Assembly: GCF_030852425.1 (NCBI RefSeq)
Contig: NZ_NSDM01000003.1
Span: 434,001-498,000 of the forward strand
Direction of reading: 5' to 3'
DNA length: 64,000 nucleotides
DNA from: Saccharothrix longispora
GTDB lineage: Bacteria > Actinomycetota > Actinomycetes > Mycobacteriales > Pseudonocardiaceae
A program made the position numbers and the translations under genes. A model generated the notes under the pieces. It was given only the letters and a program-made list of their open reading frames with translations. It searched no databases and had not been told where the DNA came from. Shown here piece by piece: positions 33,953 through 43,504 of the stretch (its first letter is position 1; every line of letters begins with the position of its first letter).

Positions 33953-35736
33953 CCGCCACCCTGTCCGCGCCCGCGACGGCCCGCCCGGCGCCCGCGCCGA
34001 AGCGCGACCGGACCCGGCCCGCGCTGGTCGTGCTGCTCGTCGGCACGGCGGTGCTCTACCTGTGGAACCTCGCCGACACCGGCTGGGGCAACGGCTACTA
34101 CGCCGCCGCCACCCAGGCCGGGGCGCAGAGCTGGACCGCGTGGCTGTTCGGCGGGCTCGACGCCGGCGGCGTGATCACGGTGGACAAGCCGCCCGCCGCG
34201 CTGTGGGTCAGCGGCTTGGCCGCCAGGTTGTTCGGCTTCTCCAGTTGGACCGTCCTCGCACCGCAGGCGGTCGAGGGCGTGCTGGCCGTGTGGTTGCTGC
34301 ACGCCGCGGTGAAGCGCACCAACGGCCCGGTGGCCGGGCTGCTGGCGGGCGCGGCGCTCGCCGTGACACCGGTGGCCGTGCTCATGTTCCGCTTCAACCT
34401 GCCGGACGCGCTGCTGGTGCTGCTGATGGTGGCGGGCGCGTACTGCACGGTGCGGGCGCTGGAGAAGGCGTCGGGCTGGTGGCTGGCGCTGGCGGGCGTC
34501 GCGGTCGGCTTCGCGTTCCTGGCGAAGATGGGCCAGGCGTTCCTGGTGCTGCCCGCGTTCACCGCCGCCTACCTGCTGGCCGCGCCGACGTCGCTGCCCA
34601 AGCGGTTCCTGCACCTGCTCGGCGCGGGCGCCGCGGTCGCGGTGTCGGCCGGCTGGTTCGTCCTGCTGGTGGAGCTGTGGCCGGCCGACGCCCGCCCGTA
34701 CGTCGGCGGTTCGACCAACGACTCGCTGTGGGAGCTGGCCGTGGGCTACAACGGCCTGGGCCGCATCTTCGGCGGCGTCGGTGGTGGCGGCATGGGCGGC
34801 GGCAACGTCGGGTTCGGCGGGGCCACCGGGATCGACCGGCTGTTCGGCGCCTCCATGGGCGGGGAGATCTCGTGGCTGCTGCCGGCGGCGGTCGTCGGCC
34901 TGGTCGCCGGCCTGTGGTTCACCCGCCGCGCACCGCGCACCGACCGCACCCGCGCCGCGCTCGTCCTGTGGGGCTTGTGGGTCCTGGTCAATGGCGTCGT
35001 GTTCAGCTTCATGAGCGGCATCACGCACCCGTACTACACGGTGGCCGTCGCGCCGGGCATCGCCGCGATCGTCGCCATCGCCGGCCGCGAGCTGTGGCGG
35101 GGCCGGGCGCACCCGCCCGTGCGGGCCTCCCTCGCCCTGGTGGTCGCCGCGTGCGGTTTCTGGGGTTTCGCGCTGCTCGACCGCTACCCGGACTGGGTGC
35201 CGGCCCTGCGCTGGGTGGTGGCGGCGCTGACCGTGCTGGTGTCCACCGCGATCGTGATGGGCGTGCGCCGACTCGCCGCGCTCGCGGTGGCCGCGTCGGT
35301 GCCGGCCACCGCGTCGTTCGGCGTCGCCACGGCCGCCACGCCGCACTCCGGCTCGATCCCGGTGTCCGGTCCCGCCGAGTACGCCGGTGGCGGCATGGGC
35401 GGCGGCGTGGACGTGGGGGGCGGGGACGACGCGGAGCTGGCCGAGCTGCTCAGGGCCACCACCGGCACGTGGGCCGCGGCGACGGTGGGCGCGCAGGCCG
35501 CGGCGAGCCTGTCCCTGGCCTCCGGCAAGGCCGTCATCGGCATCGGCGGCTGGAGCGGGGGCGATCCCGCGCCGACGTTGGAGGAGTTCCGGCGGTACGT
35601 CGAGGAAGGCCGGATCGGCTACTTCGTCCCCGGTGGTCGCGGCGGCGCGGGCGGCGGGGGCGACATCGCCTCGTGGGTCGCGGACAACTACGAGGCGACC
35701 ACCGCGGGCGGCTCGACGGTCTACCGGTTGAGCTGA
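33949..35736 (+). CDS. GT39/ArnT-like membrane glycosyltransferase, paralogue
   Basis: The 595-residue paralogue of the protein at 30840 shares YYAAATQAG, TVDKPPAALWVSGLAARLFG, MFRFNLPDALLVLLM and FLAKMGQAFLVLPAF. It also shares the exported C-terminal domain, here with GGWSGGDPAPTLEEFRRYV. A Pro/Ala/Arg-rich cytoplasmic N-terminus is added. Gly-rich loops (GGVGGGGMGGG) replace part of the equivalent outer loop. The two paralogues may act on different acceptors with the donor from the GT2-GtrA enzyme. Its 3' end overlaps the convergent hydrolase gene by 16 bases. Confidence 0.88.
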   Translation: MTATLSAPATARPAPAPKRDRTRPALVVLLVGTAVLYLWNLADTGWGNGYYAAATQAGAQSWTAWLFGGLDAGGVITVDKPPAALWVSGLAARLFGFSSWTVLAPQAVEGVLAVWLLHAAVKRTNGPVAGLLAGAALAVTPVAVLMFRFNLPDALLVLLMVAGAYCTVRALEKASGWWLALAGVAVGFAFLAKMGQAFLVLPAFTAAYLLAAPTSLPKRFLHLLGAGAAVAVSAGWFVLLVELWPADARPYVGGSTNDSLWELAVGYNGLGRIFGGVGGGGMGGGNVGFGGATGIDRLFGASMGGEISWLLPAAVVGLVAGLWFTRRAPRTDRTRAALVLWGLWVLVNGVVFSFMSGITHPYYTVAVAPGIAAIVAIAGRELWRGRAHPPVRASLALVVAACGFWGFALLDRYPDWVPALRWVVAALTVLVSTAIVMGVRRLAALAVAASVPATASFGVATAATPHSGSIPVSGPAEYAGGGMGGGVDVGGGDDAELAELLRATTGTWAAATVGAQAAASLSLASGKAVIGIGGWSGGDPAPTLEEFRRYVEEGRIGYFVPGGRGGAGGGGDIASWVADNYEATTAGGSTVYRLS

Positions 35737-36542
35737 CCCTCGGCGGTCAGGGGCGGTGGCAGCGCACCGGGGGGCGCGGCCACCGCCTCCCTGCCGGTCC
35801 ACGAGCGGTACAGGATCGCCGCCGCGTGCGGCACGAGGTCGCGGCCCCGCCGCCACAGCCACGGCACGCCCTTGAACACCAGCCACCCCGCGTGGTGCAG
35901 CGGCGTCACGGTGATGCCGCCCGTGCACACCGGCGACACCGCACCCGGCACCTCGCAGCCCGCTTCGGCCAGCCGCGCCGCGAACGCCGCCGCCAGCCGC
36001 CGGTGCCCCGGCTCGGAGGGGTGCAGGCGGTCCACGGCCCACGTCCCCGGCTCGTACGCGCCCTCCAGCCGGTCCAGGTCGACGCACCCCGCGCCGTGCC
36101 GCCGCACCACGGCGTCCAGCACCGCGTTCAGCTCGCCGATCCGCGCCCGCAGCGCCCGCCGCAGCGGGCCGGGCAGCCGGAACACGCGGCCGTGGTCGTG
36201 GAACCGCACCGTCACCACCGCCGCGCCCGCCGCGACGAGCGCGCCCACCACCGCGTCCAGGTCGGCGTGCAGCTCCACCGGGTCGAAGTCGGACCGCAGG
36301 ACGTCGTTCATGCCCACCACCAGCACGGCGGCGTCCGGTCGCGCCGCCAGTGCCCGCCCCAGCTGCTCGCGCCGGACCGTGCCCGCCCGCGCGCCGGTCA
36401 CCGACGTGTTCAGGTACCGCGCGTCCGGGAAGGCCGCCGCGAGCAGCGGGCCCACGCCGCGCCACCCACCGGGCACGGGGTCACCCACGCCCACCGTCGT
36501 CGAGTCGCCCAGGACCACCAGGCCACGCACCGTTCCGCCCAC
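35721..36542 (-). CDS. SGNH/GDSL hydrolase
   Basis: The 273-residue protein has LVVLGDSTTVGVG (8-20; nucleophile Ser14), LVVGMNDVL as the GxND block, and DRLHPSEPGHRRLA with the catalytic Asp-His pair. It is a soluble SGNH esterase or acetylhydrolase with a C-terminal extension of about 70 residues containing Trp-rich sequence. No signal peptide is visible, so it probably acts in the cytoplasm. The substrate is unknown. Confidence 0.88.
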   Translation of the reverse strand: MGGTVRGLVVLGDSTTVGVGDPVPGGWRGVGPLLAAAFPDARYLNTSVTGARAGTVRREQLGRALAARPDAAVLVVGMNDVLRSDFDPVELHADLDAVVGALVAAGAAVVTVRFHDHGRVFRLPGPLRRALRARIGELNAVLDAVVRRHGAGCVDLDRLEGAYEPGTWAVDRLHPSEPGHRRLAAAFAARLAEAGCEVPGAVSPVCTGGITVTPLHHAGWLVFKGVPWLWRRGRDLVPHAAAILYRSWTGREAVAAPPGALPPPLTAEGQLNR

Positions 36543-36593
36543 GCGACGACGATCCCGCGACGACGTGACGCCCGGGGTACGGGCGGCGGAACG

Positions 36594-37793
36594 CTACCGG
36601 AACGCGGGGTACAGCGGCAGTTCCGCGGCCTGCGCCCCGTAGCGGGAGACGAGCGCGGACACCACCTCGTCGGCGTGCGCGGCGACGTGCGCGGCGCCCA
36701 GCGCGAGCGCGTCGGCACGCAGCCGCGCCCAGCGCGTGGTCAGCACCGCGGTGCGCGGCGGCGAGTCCAGCGGCCGGTGCCCGGACGGCAGCGCCGAGTC
36801 GAGCCCCGGCAGGCCGCGCCACGTGCCCAGCCACACCCAGAGCAGCTGCGCCTCCAGCAGCCTCGGCAGGAACACCGCGTCGTCGTCCAGGTCGGGCCAC
36901 ACCGAGGACACCTCGGCCCGCCACGCCGCGAGCATCGCCTCCGACATGCCGGGGGGCAGCCCGTAGGCGCACCAGCACGACGGGAACGGCACCCGCAGGC
37001 ACGCCGCGTCGAACACGATGTCGCGCACGCAGCCGCCCTCGAAGTCGAGGAACCGCACGCCCTTGCTGGTCACCAGGTGGTTGTCCGGGCACGACGTGGA
37101 CGGGCTGAACGCGCGGCGGCGGGACGTGGTGAACCCGCGCACCGCGGCCTGCGCGAACCCCCGCACGGACCCGGGCGTGTCGACCCCCAGCGCGCGGGAC
37201 AACAGGGCCGGCAGGCCGTCGAGGGCGGTGTGCACGTCGACCGCGATGGGGTCGGCGCAGCACTGGCTGCCCTGGCGGCGCATCAGCGCGTCGAAGTCGG
37301 CGTCGCGGCCCGCGGTGGTGGCGTGCAGCCTGCCCATGGCGTGTGCCCACGACAGGAGCCCGCGCTCGGCGGCCCGCGCGTCGGGGCCGAGCAGCTTCTC
37401 CGCCAGGCGCGGCGCCTTGCCCAGGTCCTCCAGCACGACGAGCCGCTTGGCGTTGTCCTGGGCGACCAGCTCGGGCGTCAACCGCTCCTCGGACGGCAGG
37501 GCGGTGAGCAGCTTGTGGCTCACGACCTCGTGCGCGAACGGGTCGCGGTCGGCCACCTGTTGCGGGTAGCGCTTGAGCACCAGCGTGCGGGGCAGCGAGA
37601 ACGGCGTGTGGGCCACGCGGACGCGCGCCACCACGGACCGGCCCGCTCCCCCGAGGTCCTCGGGATCGGCCAGCCGGACCGGCGCTCCGAACCGCCCGCT
37701 CAACACGGACTCCGCCGCCGCCACCGCGTCGTCCAGCTCGGAAGGGGCGGCGTCGTCGACGTCCTGCGGGCCGGCGGTGATGTCCACGCTCAT
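36594..37793 (-). CDS. APH/ChoK-like phosphotransferase with altered catalytic loop
   Basis: The 399-residue protein from ATG 37793 (GGAGG just upstream) has a kinase-like N-lobe (RTLVLKRYP, Lys74), LVVLEDLGKAPRLAEKLLG and the C-lobe SPSTSCPDNHL...RFLDFEGG. In the family the loop normally reads HGDxxPxN or SPSDxxPDN, with the Asp as catalytic base; here that place is Thr233, while Asn238 and metal-binding Asp250 remain. Activity may be lost or altered. Aminoglycoside resistance should not be assumed. Confidence 0.8.
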   Translation of the reverse strand: MSVDITAGPQDVDDAAPSELDDAVAAAESVLSGRFGAPVRLADPEDLGGAGRSVVARVRVAHTPFSLPRTLVLKRYPQQVADRDPFAHEVVSHKLLTALPSEERLTPELVAQDNAKRLVVLEDLGKAPRLAEKLLGPDARAAERGLLSWAHAMGRLHATTAGRDADFDALMRRQGSQCCADPIAVDVHTALDGLPALLSRALGVDTPGSVRGFAQAAVRGFTTSRRRAFSPSTSCPDNHLVTSKGVRFLDFEGGCVRDIVFDAACLRVPFPSCWCAYGLPPGMSEAMLAAWRAEVSSVWPDLDDDAVFLPRLLEAQLLWVWLGTWRGLPGLDSALPSGHRPLDSPPRTAVLTTRWARLRADALALGAAHVAAHADEVVSALVSRYGAQAAELPLYPAFR

Positions 37794-37904
37794 TGCCTCC
37801 GACCCTACTCCCGGTGGCACCCGGGCTGACAGAACCCGTCCGGGCACCGTGACGGTAATGGGCGCCGCCCACCGGGCGCCACGGTACGGCGAAACGTGAC
37901 CGGA

Positions 37905-38846
37905 TCAGCCCCGCGCCAGTGGTCTGCCCAGGTCACGGACGTGCCCGCGCCGGTGGCGCACGGTCAGGACGAGCGCCGCGGCCACGACCACGCCGACCAG
38001 GTTGACCGCCAACTGTGCAACCGATCGGAGGCATATGTCCCACTCACCGAGAACCGCGGCGACCGCGGCGAACCCGGCCGCGGGCACGGTGGTGACCGAG
38101 ATGAACACGCCGACGAGCGCCGCCGACTTGGCGGACGTCATGGACAGCATGCCCGCCGCGCCCGCCAGGAGCGCGACGATCAGGGAGAACGGGCCTACCT
38201 CGAACACGAAGTCCACCTGGTGGCCGGCCAGGGCCAGGTCGCGGTCGAACAGCTCGGTGAACGACCCGAGCCACGCACCGAACGCGGTGACCAGCATGGC
38301 GAGGGGGAAACCGACGGCCAGCGCCAGTCCGGCGCGCCGCACCAGGTCCCAGCGCCGCAGCACCAGGCCGACCGCGATGGCCGCCAGCGGGCCGAACTCC
38401 GGTCCCACGACCATCGCGCCGACCAGGGTGACCGGCGAGTCGGTGACCACGGCGACCGCCGTGAGCAGGCACGCGATGGTCAGGAACGCCTGGAATGTGG
38501 CGTTGAGCTTGGACTCCTCGCCGGTGCGGGAGAGCAGCTCCTCCCACACCACGGCGTCCGCGCCGTCACCCGGCACGGACTCCTCGGCCCGGTCGGCCGA
38601 GTCCGACAGCGCGGTGTCGATGACCTCCAGCGTCACCCCGCCGTCGCGGTCGACGCCGAGCGAGCACAGGGAGGCCACCACCTCGTCGGTGGCCTCCCGT
38701 GCGACGTCGGCCTCGACCACGTCGCCCGCGGGCTGGACGGCCGCGCCCCTGAGCAGCACCACGTGCGTGACGCCGGGGTGCCGCGTCAGGGTGTCGAGCA
38801 CGTCGTCGGTGCGCTCGACCGGGCTGACCGCCCGCAGGTGCAGCAC
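37905..38846 (-). CDS. DUF389 family membrane protein
   Basis: The 313-residue protein starts at a GTG six bases beyond the aspS stop codon. A cytoplasmic domain (1-110, TDDVLDTLTRHPGVTHVVLLRG) precedes six or so helices with the family features TLVGAMVVGPEFGPLAAIAVGLV and SMTSAKSAALVGVFISVTTVPAAG. DUF389/TIGR00341 proteins have no established function. The tight spacing suggests co-transcription with aspS. Confidence 0.85.
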   Translation of the reverse strand: MLHLRAVSPVERTDDVLDTLTRHPGVTHVVLLRGAAVQPAGDVVEADVAREATDEVVASLCSLGVDRDGGVTLEVIDTALSDSADRAEESVPGDGADAVVWEELLSRTGEESKLNATFQAFLTIACLLTAVAVVTDSPVTLVGAMVVGPEFGPLAAIAVGLVLRRWDLVRRAGLALAVGFPLAMLVTAFGAWLGSFTELFDRDLALAGHQVDFVFEVGPFSLIVALLAGAAGMLSMTSAKSAALVGVFISVTTVPAAGFAAVAAVLGEWDICLRSVAQLAVNLVGVVVAAALVLTVRHRRGHVRDLGRPLARG

Positions 38847-38852
38847 CTCGGG

Positions 38853-40661
38853 CTACGCGTTCTTCTCGGTCTTGTCGACGGCGTTCTTCCCGGCGCCCTT
38901 CTCGGCGGGCTTGGCGTCCACGCCCGCCTCCTTGCGCTGCTGCGCGGTGATGGGCGCGGGGGCCGCGGTCAGCGGGTCGTAGCCGCCGCCGCTCTTGGGG
39001 AAGGCGATGACCTCCCGGATCGAGTCGTAGCCGCCGAGCAGCATGGCGATCCGGTCCCAGCCGAACGCGATGCCGCCGTGCGGCGGGGCGCCGTACTTGA
39101 ACGCGTCGAGCAGGAAGCCGAACTTCTCCTGCGCCTCCTCCGGGGTGATGCCCATGACCTGGAACGCCCGCTGCTGCACGTCGGCGCGGTGGATACGGAT
39201 GGACCCGCCGCCGATCTCGTTGCCGTTGCAGACGATGTCGTAGGCGTAGGCCAGCGCGTTGCCCGGGTCCTCCTCGAAGCGGTCGACCCACTCCGGGGTG
39301 GGCGAGGTGAACGCGTGGTGCAGGGCGGTCCACTTGCCGCTGCCGACCGCGACGTCGTCGCCGATCTTGTCGACGGCCTCGAACATCGGGAAGTCCACGA
39401 CCCACACGAAGGACCAGGAGCCCTCCTCGATCAGGCCGACCCGGTTCGCGATCTCCACGCGGGCCGCGCCGAGCAGGGCGCGCGCGCCGTCCGGGTCGCC
39501 CGCGCCGAAGAACACGCAGTCGCCGGGGTTCGCGCCGACGGCCTTGGCGAGGCCGTCGCGCTCCGCGTCGGACAGGTTCTTGGCGACCGGGCCGCCGAGC
39601 GTGCCGTCCTCGTTGACCAGCACGTACGCCAGGCCGCGGGCGCCGCGCTGCTTGGCCCACTCCTGCCACGCGTCGAGCGTGCGGCGGGGCTGCGACGCGC
39701 CGCCGGGCATGACGACCGCGCCCACGTAGGCGGCCTGGAACACCCGGAACGGGGTGTCCTTGAAGTAGTCGGTCAGCTCGGTCAGCTCCAGGCCGAAGCG
39801 CAGGTCCGGCTTGTCCGTGCCGTACTTGGCCATCGCCTCGGCGTAGGAGATGCGGCGGAACGGCTGCGCGATCTCGTGGCCGGCCAGGCCCTTCCACAGC
39901 GCGGAGACGACCTTCTCGCCCAGCGCGATCACGTCGTCCTGCTCGACGAAGCTCATCTCGATGTCGAGCTGCGTGAACTCCGGCTGCCGGTCGGCGCGGA
40001 AGTCCTCGTCCCGGTAGCAGCGGGCGATCTGGTAGTACCGCTCCAGGCCGCCGACCATCAGCAGCTGCTTGAACAGCTGCGGGGACTGCGGCAGCGCGTA
40101 CCAGGAGCCGGGGCGCAGGCGCGCGGGCACCAGGAAGTCGCGGGCGCCCTCGGGCGTGGAACGCGTCAGGGTCGGCGTCTCGACCTCGACGAAGTGCTCC
40201 TCGTGCAGCACCTCGCGGGCGATCCGGTTGGCCTCGCTGCGCAGCCGCATCGCCTTGGCCGGGCCGCTGCGGCGCAGGTCCAGGTAGCGGTGGCGGAGGC
40301 GGGCCTCCTCGCCGACCTCCAGGTGGTCGTCGAGCTGGAACGGCAGCGGCGCGGCCTCGTTCAGCACCTCCAGCGAGGAGGCGTAGACCTCGACGTCGCC
40401 GGTGGGCAGGTCGGGGTTCTCGCTGCCCTCGGGGCGGCGGGAGACCTCGCCGACGACCTTGACGACGAACTCGGAGCGCAGCCGGTGGGCGCGCTCGGCC
40501 ATCTCGCCCTCGCGGAACACGACCTGGGCCACGCCGGAGGCGTCCCGGAGGTCGATGAAGATCACTCCGCCGTGATCGCGCCTGCGGGCCACCCACCCGG
40601 TCAGGGTGACGGACTGCCCGGCGTGCTCGGCGCGGAGCGTCCCGGCCTCGTGCGTGCGCAT
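38853..40661 (-). CDS. aspS: Aspartyl-tRNA synthetase
   Basis: The 602-residue class II synthetase has the anticodon-binding OB domain ([21 protein letters not shown]) and motif 2 [19 protein letters not shown]. It also has the bacterial insertion domain and motif 3 [15 protein letters not shown]. It charges tRNA-Asp (possibly also tRNA-Asn in organisms without AsnRS). A GTG codon directly precedes the ATG at 40661. The last 30 residues are a Lys/Ala-rich tail after the conserved SPEP-like region. In Mycobacterium tuberculosis aspS lies near Rv2578c and hisS, also present here. Confidence 0.97.
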   Translation of the reverse strand: MRTHEAGTLRAEHAGQSVTLTGWVARRRDHGGVIFIDLRDASGVAQVVFREGEMAERAHRLRSEFVVKVVGEVSRRPEGSENPDLPTGDVEVYASSLEVLNEAAPLPFQLDDHLEVGEEARLRHRYLDLRRSGPAKAMRLRSEANRIAREVLHEEHFVEVETPTLTRSTPEGARDFLVPARLRPGSWYALPQSPQLFKQLLMVGGLERYYQIARCYRDEDFRADRQPEFTQLDIEMSFVEQDDVIALGEKVVSALWKGLAGHEIAQPFRRISYAEAMAKYGTDKPDLRFGLELTELTDYFKDTPFRVFQAAYVGAVVMPGGASQPRRTLDAWQEWAKQRGARGLAYVLVNEDGTLGGPVAKNLSDAERDGLAKAVGANPGDCVFFGAGDPDGARALLGAARVEIANRVGLIEEGSWSFVWVVDFPMFEAVDKIGDDVAVGSGKWTALHHAFTSPTPEWVDRFEEDPGNALAYAYDIVCNGNEIGGGSIRIHRADVQQRAFQVMGITPEEAQEKFGFLLDAFKYGAPPHGGIAFGWDRIAMLLGGYDSIREVIAFPKSGGGYDPLTAAPAPITAQQRKEAGVDAKPAEKGAGKNAVDKTEKNA

Positions 40662-40776
40662 CACGGGTGCTGCTCTCCTCGGGGTAGCTCGACCGACTGC
40701 TGGTCGTCAAGGCTAGCCAACGACCCGGGGGCCGCCGCCGGCAGGTTTCCCCGTGTCACGCCCGCGACGGCGGGGG

Positions 40777-40797
40777 CCACCCCGGTGAGCGGGGTGG
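40777..40797. repeat. Hairpin between aspS and the cyclophilin pseudogene
   Basis: CCACCCCG and CGGGGTGG form perfect 8-bp arms around GTGAG. It lies upstream of both divergent genes, so it is in a leader or promoter rather than a clear terminator. Confidence 0.4.
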
Positions 40798-40865
40798 ACC
40801 GGGGTGGTGGACGGATGTCGAGCGGAGCCGCGATCCGCGGGTGGCAGGGGTTCTACGATCCCACG

Positions 40866-41552
40866 GTGCCCCGCCGCCGGATCGTCCTCGCCCTGCTCGC
40901 CGCGCCCCTCCTGGTGACCTCGTGCACCGCGTCGGTGGCCGGTCGCCCGGTGGCCGGACCCGTGCCCGACACCCCCGCCACGCCCACCGTGGCCTGCTAG
41001 TACGTCGTGCGCGGCCAGCCCCCCGCCGGGAAGGCGACGCCGCCGTCGCCCGACGCGGAGGCCACCGGCGCGGTGCGGCTCACCGTGGGCACCGACGGCG
41101 GCGAACTGGAGCTGGAGCTCGACGCGGCGAGCGCCCCGTGCCCCGTGCACAGCTTCCGCTCCCTCGCGGACCAGGGGTTCTTCGACGGCACCTCGTGCCA
41201 CCGGCTCACCACGGTCGGGCTGTTCGTGCTCCAGTGCGGTGACGCCACCGGCACCGGGCAGGGCACGCCCGGCTACGCGTTCGACGACCCGGCCGCCGTG
41301 CCGGGCGAGTACCGGCGGGGCGTGGTGGCGATGGCGAACGCGAGCGCGCCGGGCACCAACGGCAGCCAGTTCTTCATCGTCCACCGGACAGCGAACTCGC
41401 CCCGGAGTACCCGATCGTGGGCCGGGTGGCGAAGGGCATGGACGTGGTGGACGTCGTGGCCTCGGCGGGTGTCGTGCCGGGCAGCGGGTTGGGCGAGGGG
41501 GGCGGCAGGCCCGTGCGGCCGCTGACCATCACCTCGACCGAGGAGGGCTTAG
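40866..41552 (+). pseudogene. Broken cyclophilin-type peptidyl-prolyl isomerase lipoprotein
   Basis: A GTG start gives MPRRRIVLALLAAPLLVTSC, a lipoprotein signal. After TPTVAC an in-frame TAG (40998-41000) interrupts the gene; the same frame continues YVVRGQPP and the cyclophilin core (LADQGFFDGTSCHRL, MANASAPGTNGSQFFIVH). Near 41386 the frame shifts: moving one base restores DSELAPEYPIVGRVAKGMDVVD, consistent with loss of one base. Two lesions make a functional product unlikely. Homologues are secreted PpiB-like proteins (Rv2582 type). Sequencing error is possible. The 3' boundary is approximate. Confidence 0.85.
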
Positions 41553-41569
41553 AGGTCGCCGGACGCGGC

Positions 41570-41604
41570 CAGGGCCGCCTCCCCGCGGTGGGGAGGCGGC
41601 CCTG
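41570..41604. terminator. Strong bidirectional hairpin terminator
   Basis: CAGGGCCGCCTCCCC (41570-41584) and GGGGAGGCGGCCCTG (41590-41604) pair perfectly over 15 bp with a 5-base loop, between the convergent cyclophilin pseudogene and the S8 protease gene. Confidence 0.85.
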
Positions 41605-41622
41605 GTCGGGTGACTGCCGGGA

Positions 41623-42807
41623 TCAGGCGCTGGGCGCCAGGTAGAGCAGGCGGTTCGGGGAACCGGTGCCCGGGCTGGTGACGACGCCCGTGGTGGCCTG
41701 GCCGACCAGGTAGCCGGCGACCTGGGCCGGGGTGGCCGAGCGGTTGCCCTGGAGGTAGCGCGCCGCGGCGCCCGCGACGTGCGGGGTGGCCATCGACGTG
41801 CCGGAGATGGTGTTGGTGGCGGTGTTGCCGGTGTGCCACGCCGAGGTGATCGACGAGCCCGGCGCGAAGATGTCCACGACCGAGCCGTAGTTCGAGTAGC
41901 TGGCGCGGGCGTCGGTGTTGGTGGTCGCGCCGACGGTGATGGCGGCGGCCACGCGGGCCGGGGAGAAGGACGACGCGTTGGCGTTGCTGTTGCCCGCCGC
42001 GACGGCGTAGGTGACGCCCGCCGAGATCGAGCGGCTCACGGCCGTGTCGATCGCGGAGGAGACGCCGCCGCCGAGCGACATGTTCGCGACGGCCGGCTTG
42101 ACGTGGTTGTTGGTCACCCAGTCGATGCCCTCGACCACGTCGGCGGTGGTGCCGGAGCCCTGGTTGTTGAGCACGCGGACGGCGTAGATCGTCGCGCCCT
42201 TGGCCACGCCGTAGGTGTTGCCGGCGATGGTGCCCGCGACGTGCGTGCCGTGGCCGTTGCCGTCCTGGGCGACGCTGTCGTTCTCCACCGCGTCGTAGCC
42301 GTTGCGGGCCCGACCGCCGAAGTCGCTGTGCGAGATGCGCACGCCGGTGTCGATGACGTAGGCGTTCACGCCCGAGCCGGTGGAGGTGTAGTTGTAGGTG
42401 GTGCTCAGCGGCCGGTTGCGCTGGTCGATGCGGTCCAGGCCCCACGGCGCGTTGGACTGCGTCGCCTGGGTGGTGAAGACCTGGTCCTGCTCGACGTACT
42501 CGACGGCCGGGTCGGCCGCGAGCCGCTTGGCCGCCTTCTCCGGCAGGGAGACGGTGAAGCCGTTGAGCGACTTGCTGAAGACGGTGTCGACCTGGCCGCC
42601 GTACTGCTTCGCCAGGCTGTCCGCGGACGCGGCGGAGCCGTCCTTCAGCTTGACGATGAAGTGGTCCTGCACCTTGACGGCGGCGTCCGCCGCACGGATC
42701 TCGCCCTCGGCGGCCTGGGCCGGGGCGGCCAACAGGGAGGTCGCGGTGACGGCGAGCGCCGTCGCCCCGACACCGGCCAGGAACCGGGCCTGTCGTGACT
42801 GTCGCAT
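41623..42807 (-). CDS. Secreted S8 subtilisin-like serine protease
   Basis: The 394-residue preproprotein has a signal (1-32) and an I9 inhibitor propeptide ending near residue 112 ([10 protein letters not shown] to [10 protein letters not shown]). The catalytic domain carries Asp153 (VIDTG), His186 (NGHGTHVAG), oxyanion Asn273 (AAGNSN) and Ser338 ([12 protein letters not shown]). This is the proteinase K/aqualysin-type layout. It degrades proteins outside the cell. A paralogue with an altered oxyanion hole lies at 43505 beyond a GNAT gene. Confidence 0.93.
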   Translation of the reverse strand: MRQSRQARFLAGVGATALAVTATSLLAAPAQAAEGEIRAADAAVKVQDHFIVKLKDGSAASADSLAKQYGGQVDTVFSKSLNGFTVSLPEKAAKRLAADPAVEYVEQDQVFTTQATQSNAPWGLDRIDQRNRPLSTTYNYTSTGSGVNAYVIDTGVRISHSDFGGRARNGYDAVENDSVAQDGNGHGTHVAGTIAGNTYGVAKGATIYAVRVLNNQGSGTTADVVEGIDWVTNNHVKPAVANMSLGGGVSSAIDTAVSRSISAGVTYAVAAGNSNANASSFSPARVAAAITVGATTNTDARASYSNYGSVVDIFAPGSSITSAWHTGNTATNTISGTSMATPHVAGAAARYLQGNRSATPAQVAGYLVGQATTGVVTSPGTGSPNRLLYLAPSA

Positions 42808-42944
42808 GCGTTGTCCGTTCTTCGGTGGTGGCTCCGCGTCGCCCCGGTTCTTGCAGGGACCAGGGACGATGACGGTGGGCCACCTCGCCCTCGCTGACCG
42901 TCACAACGTAAGCAACTGAACCGTTAACCCGGAAGTGTGAACAA

Positions 42945-42972
42945 TTGACGGTTTCGCGGGAGCGTCAACAAT
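42945..42972 (+). promoter_or_regulatory. Possible sigma70-type promoter for the GNAT gene
   Basis: TTGACG (42945-42950) and AACAAT (42967-42972) are spaced 16 bases apart, about 67 bases upstream of the GNAT start, in an AT-richer stretch. The -10 match is only 4 of 6. Confidence 0.3.
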
Positions 42973-43039
42973 CCGTCCCACCTGCGTCTTCCCATAATTC
43001 GAACGACTCTTGCGCAGCTCGGCGCTACGGTCCCCGGCC

Positions 43040-43489
43040 ATGCGCCTGGAAGCGGTGAACGAGCGGAACTACCCGTCGGTGATCGGCCTGGAGCTGCACG
43101 AGGACCAGCGCGCGTTCGTCGCGAGCAACGTCAGGTCCATCGCGGACGCGTGGGTCCACCGCCCGAAGCTCGAACCGCTGGCGCTGTTCAGCGGCGACGA
43201 CCTGGTCGGCTTCACGCTGCTCGAACGCGACGAGCCCGAGGTGCTGCACATCGTCCGCTTCATGATCGACCGCCGCGCGCAGGGACGCGGGCTGGGCCGC
43301 AAGGGGCTGGCCGCGATCGCCGATGTGGCGCGCGCCGAGGGCCGCACCCGGCTGGTGCTCAGCGTGGTGCCCGGCAACGCGGTCGCGACGGGCCTCTACC
43401 GGGCGTTCGGCTTCACCGAGACCGGCAAGGTGGACGGGGGCGAGATCGTGATGCGCCACGACCTCGCCCCCGCCGACCTGCCCGGCTGA
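43040..43489 (+). CDS. GNAT N-acetyltransferase, BltD/SpeG-like
   Basis: The 149-residue protein begins MRLEAVNERNYPSVIGL and has EDQRAFVASNVRSIADAW, HIVRFMIDRRAQGRGLGRKGL with the acetyl-CoA Q/RxxGxG/A loop, and a final GLYRAFGFTETG strand. The N-terminal part resembles diamine/spermidine acetyltransferases of the BltD type, which would point to polyamine or other amine substrates. It lies alone between the two subtilisin genes. The ATG at 43040 is preferred to an upstream alternative codon at 43010. Confidence 0.85.
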   Translation: MRLEAVNERNYPSVIGLELHEDQRAFVASNVRSIADAWVHRPKLEPLALFSGDDLVGFTLLERDEPEVLHIVRFMIDRRAQGRGLGRKGLAAIADVARAEGRTRLVLSVVPGNAVATGLYRAFGFTETGKVDGGEIVMRHDLAPADLPG

Positions 43490-43504
43490 CCCCGTCCGGG
43501 GCGG

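Noticed and set aside
36594-37793. Aminoglycoside resistance gene
   Set aside because: Only the broad kinase fold is shared and the catalytic Asp is replaced, so a resistance call is not supported.
37896-41000. Open frame of 1034 codons on the plus strand
   Set aside because: It is antisense to DUF389 and aspS; composition is Arg/Gly/Val-rich as expected from third-position GC bias. Only its last 44 codons are real, as the signal peptide of the cyclophilin pseudogene.
40998-41000. Programmed readthrough or pyrrolysine at TAG in the cyclophilin gene
   Set aside because: A second lesion, a one-base frameshift, lies downstream, which a readthrough model does not explain.
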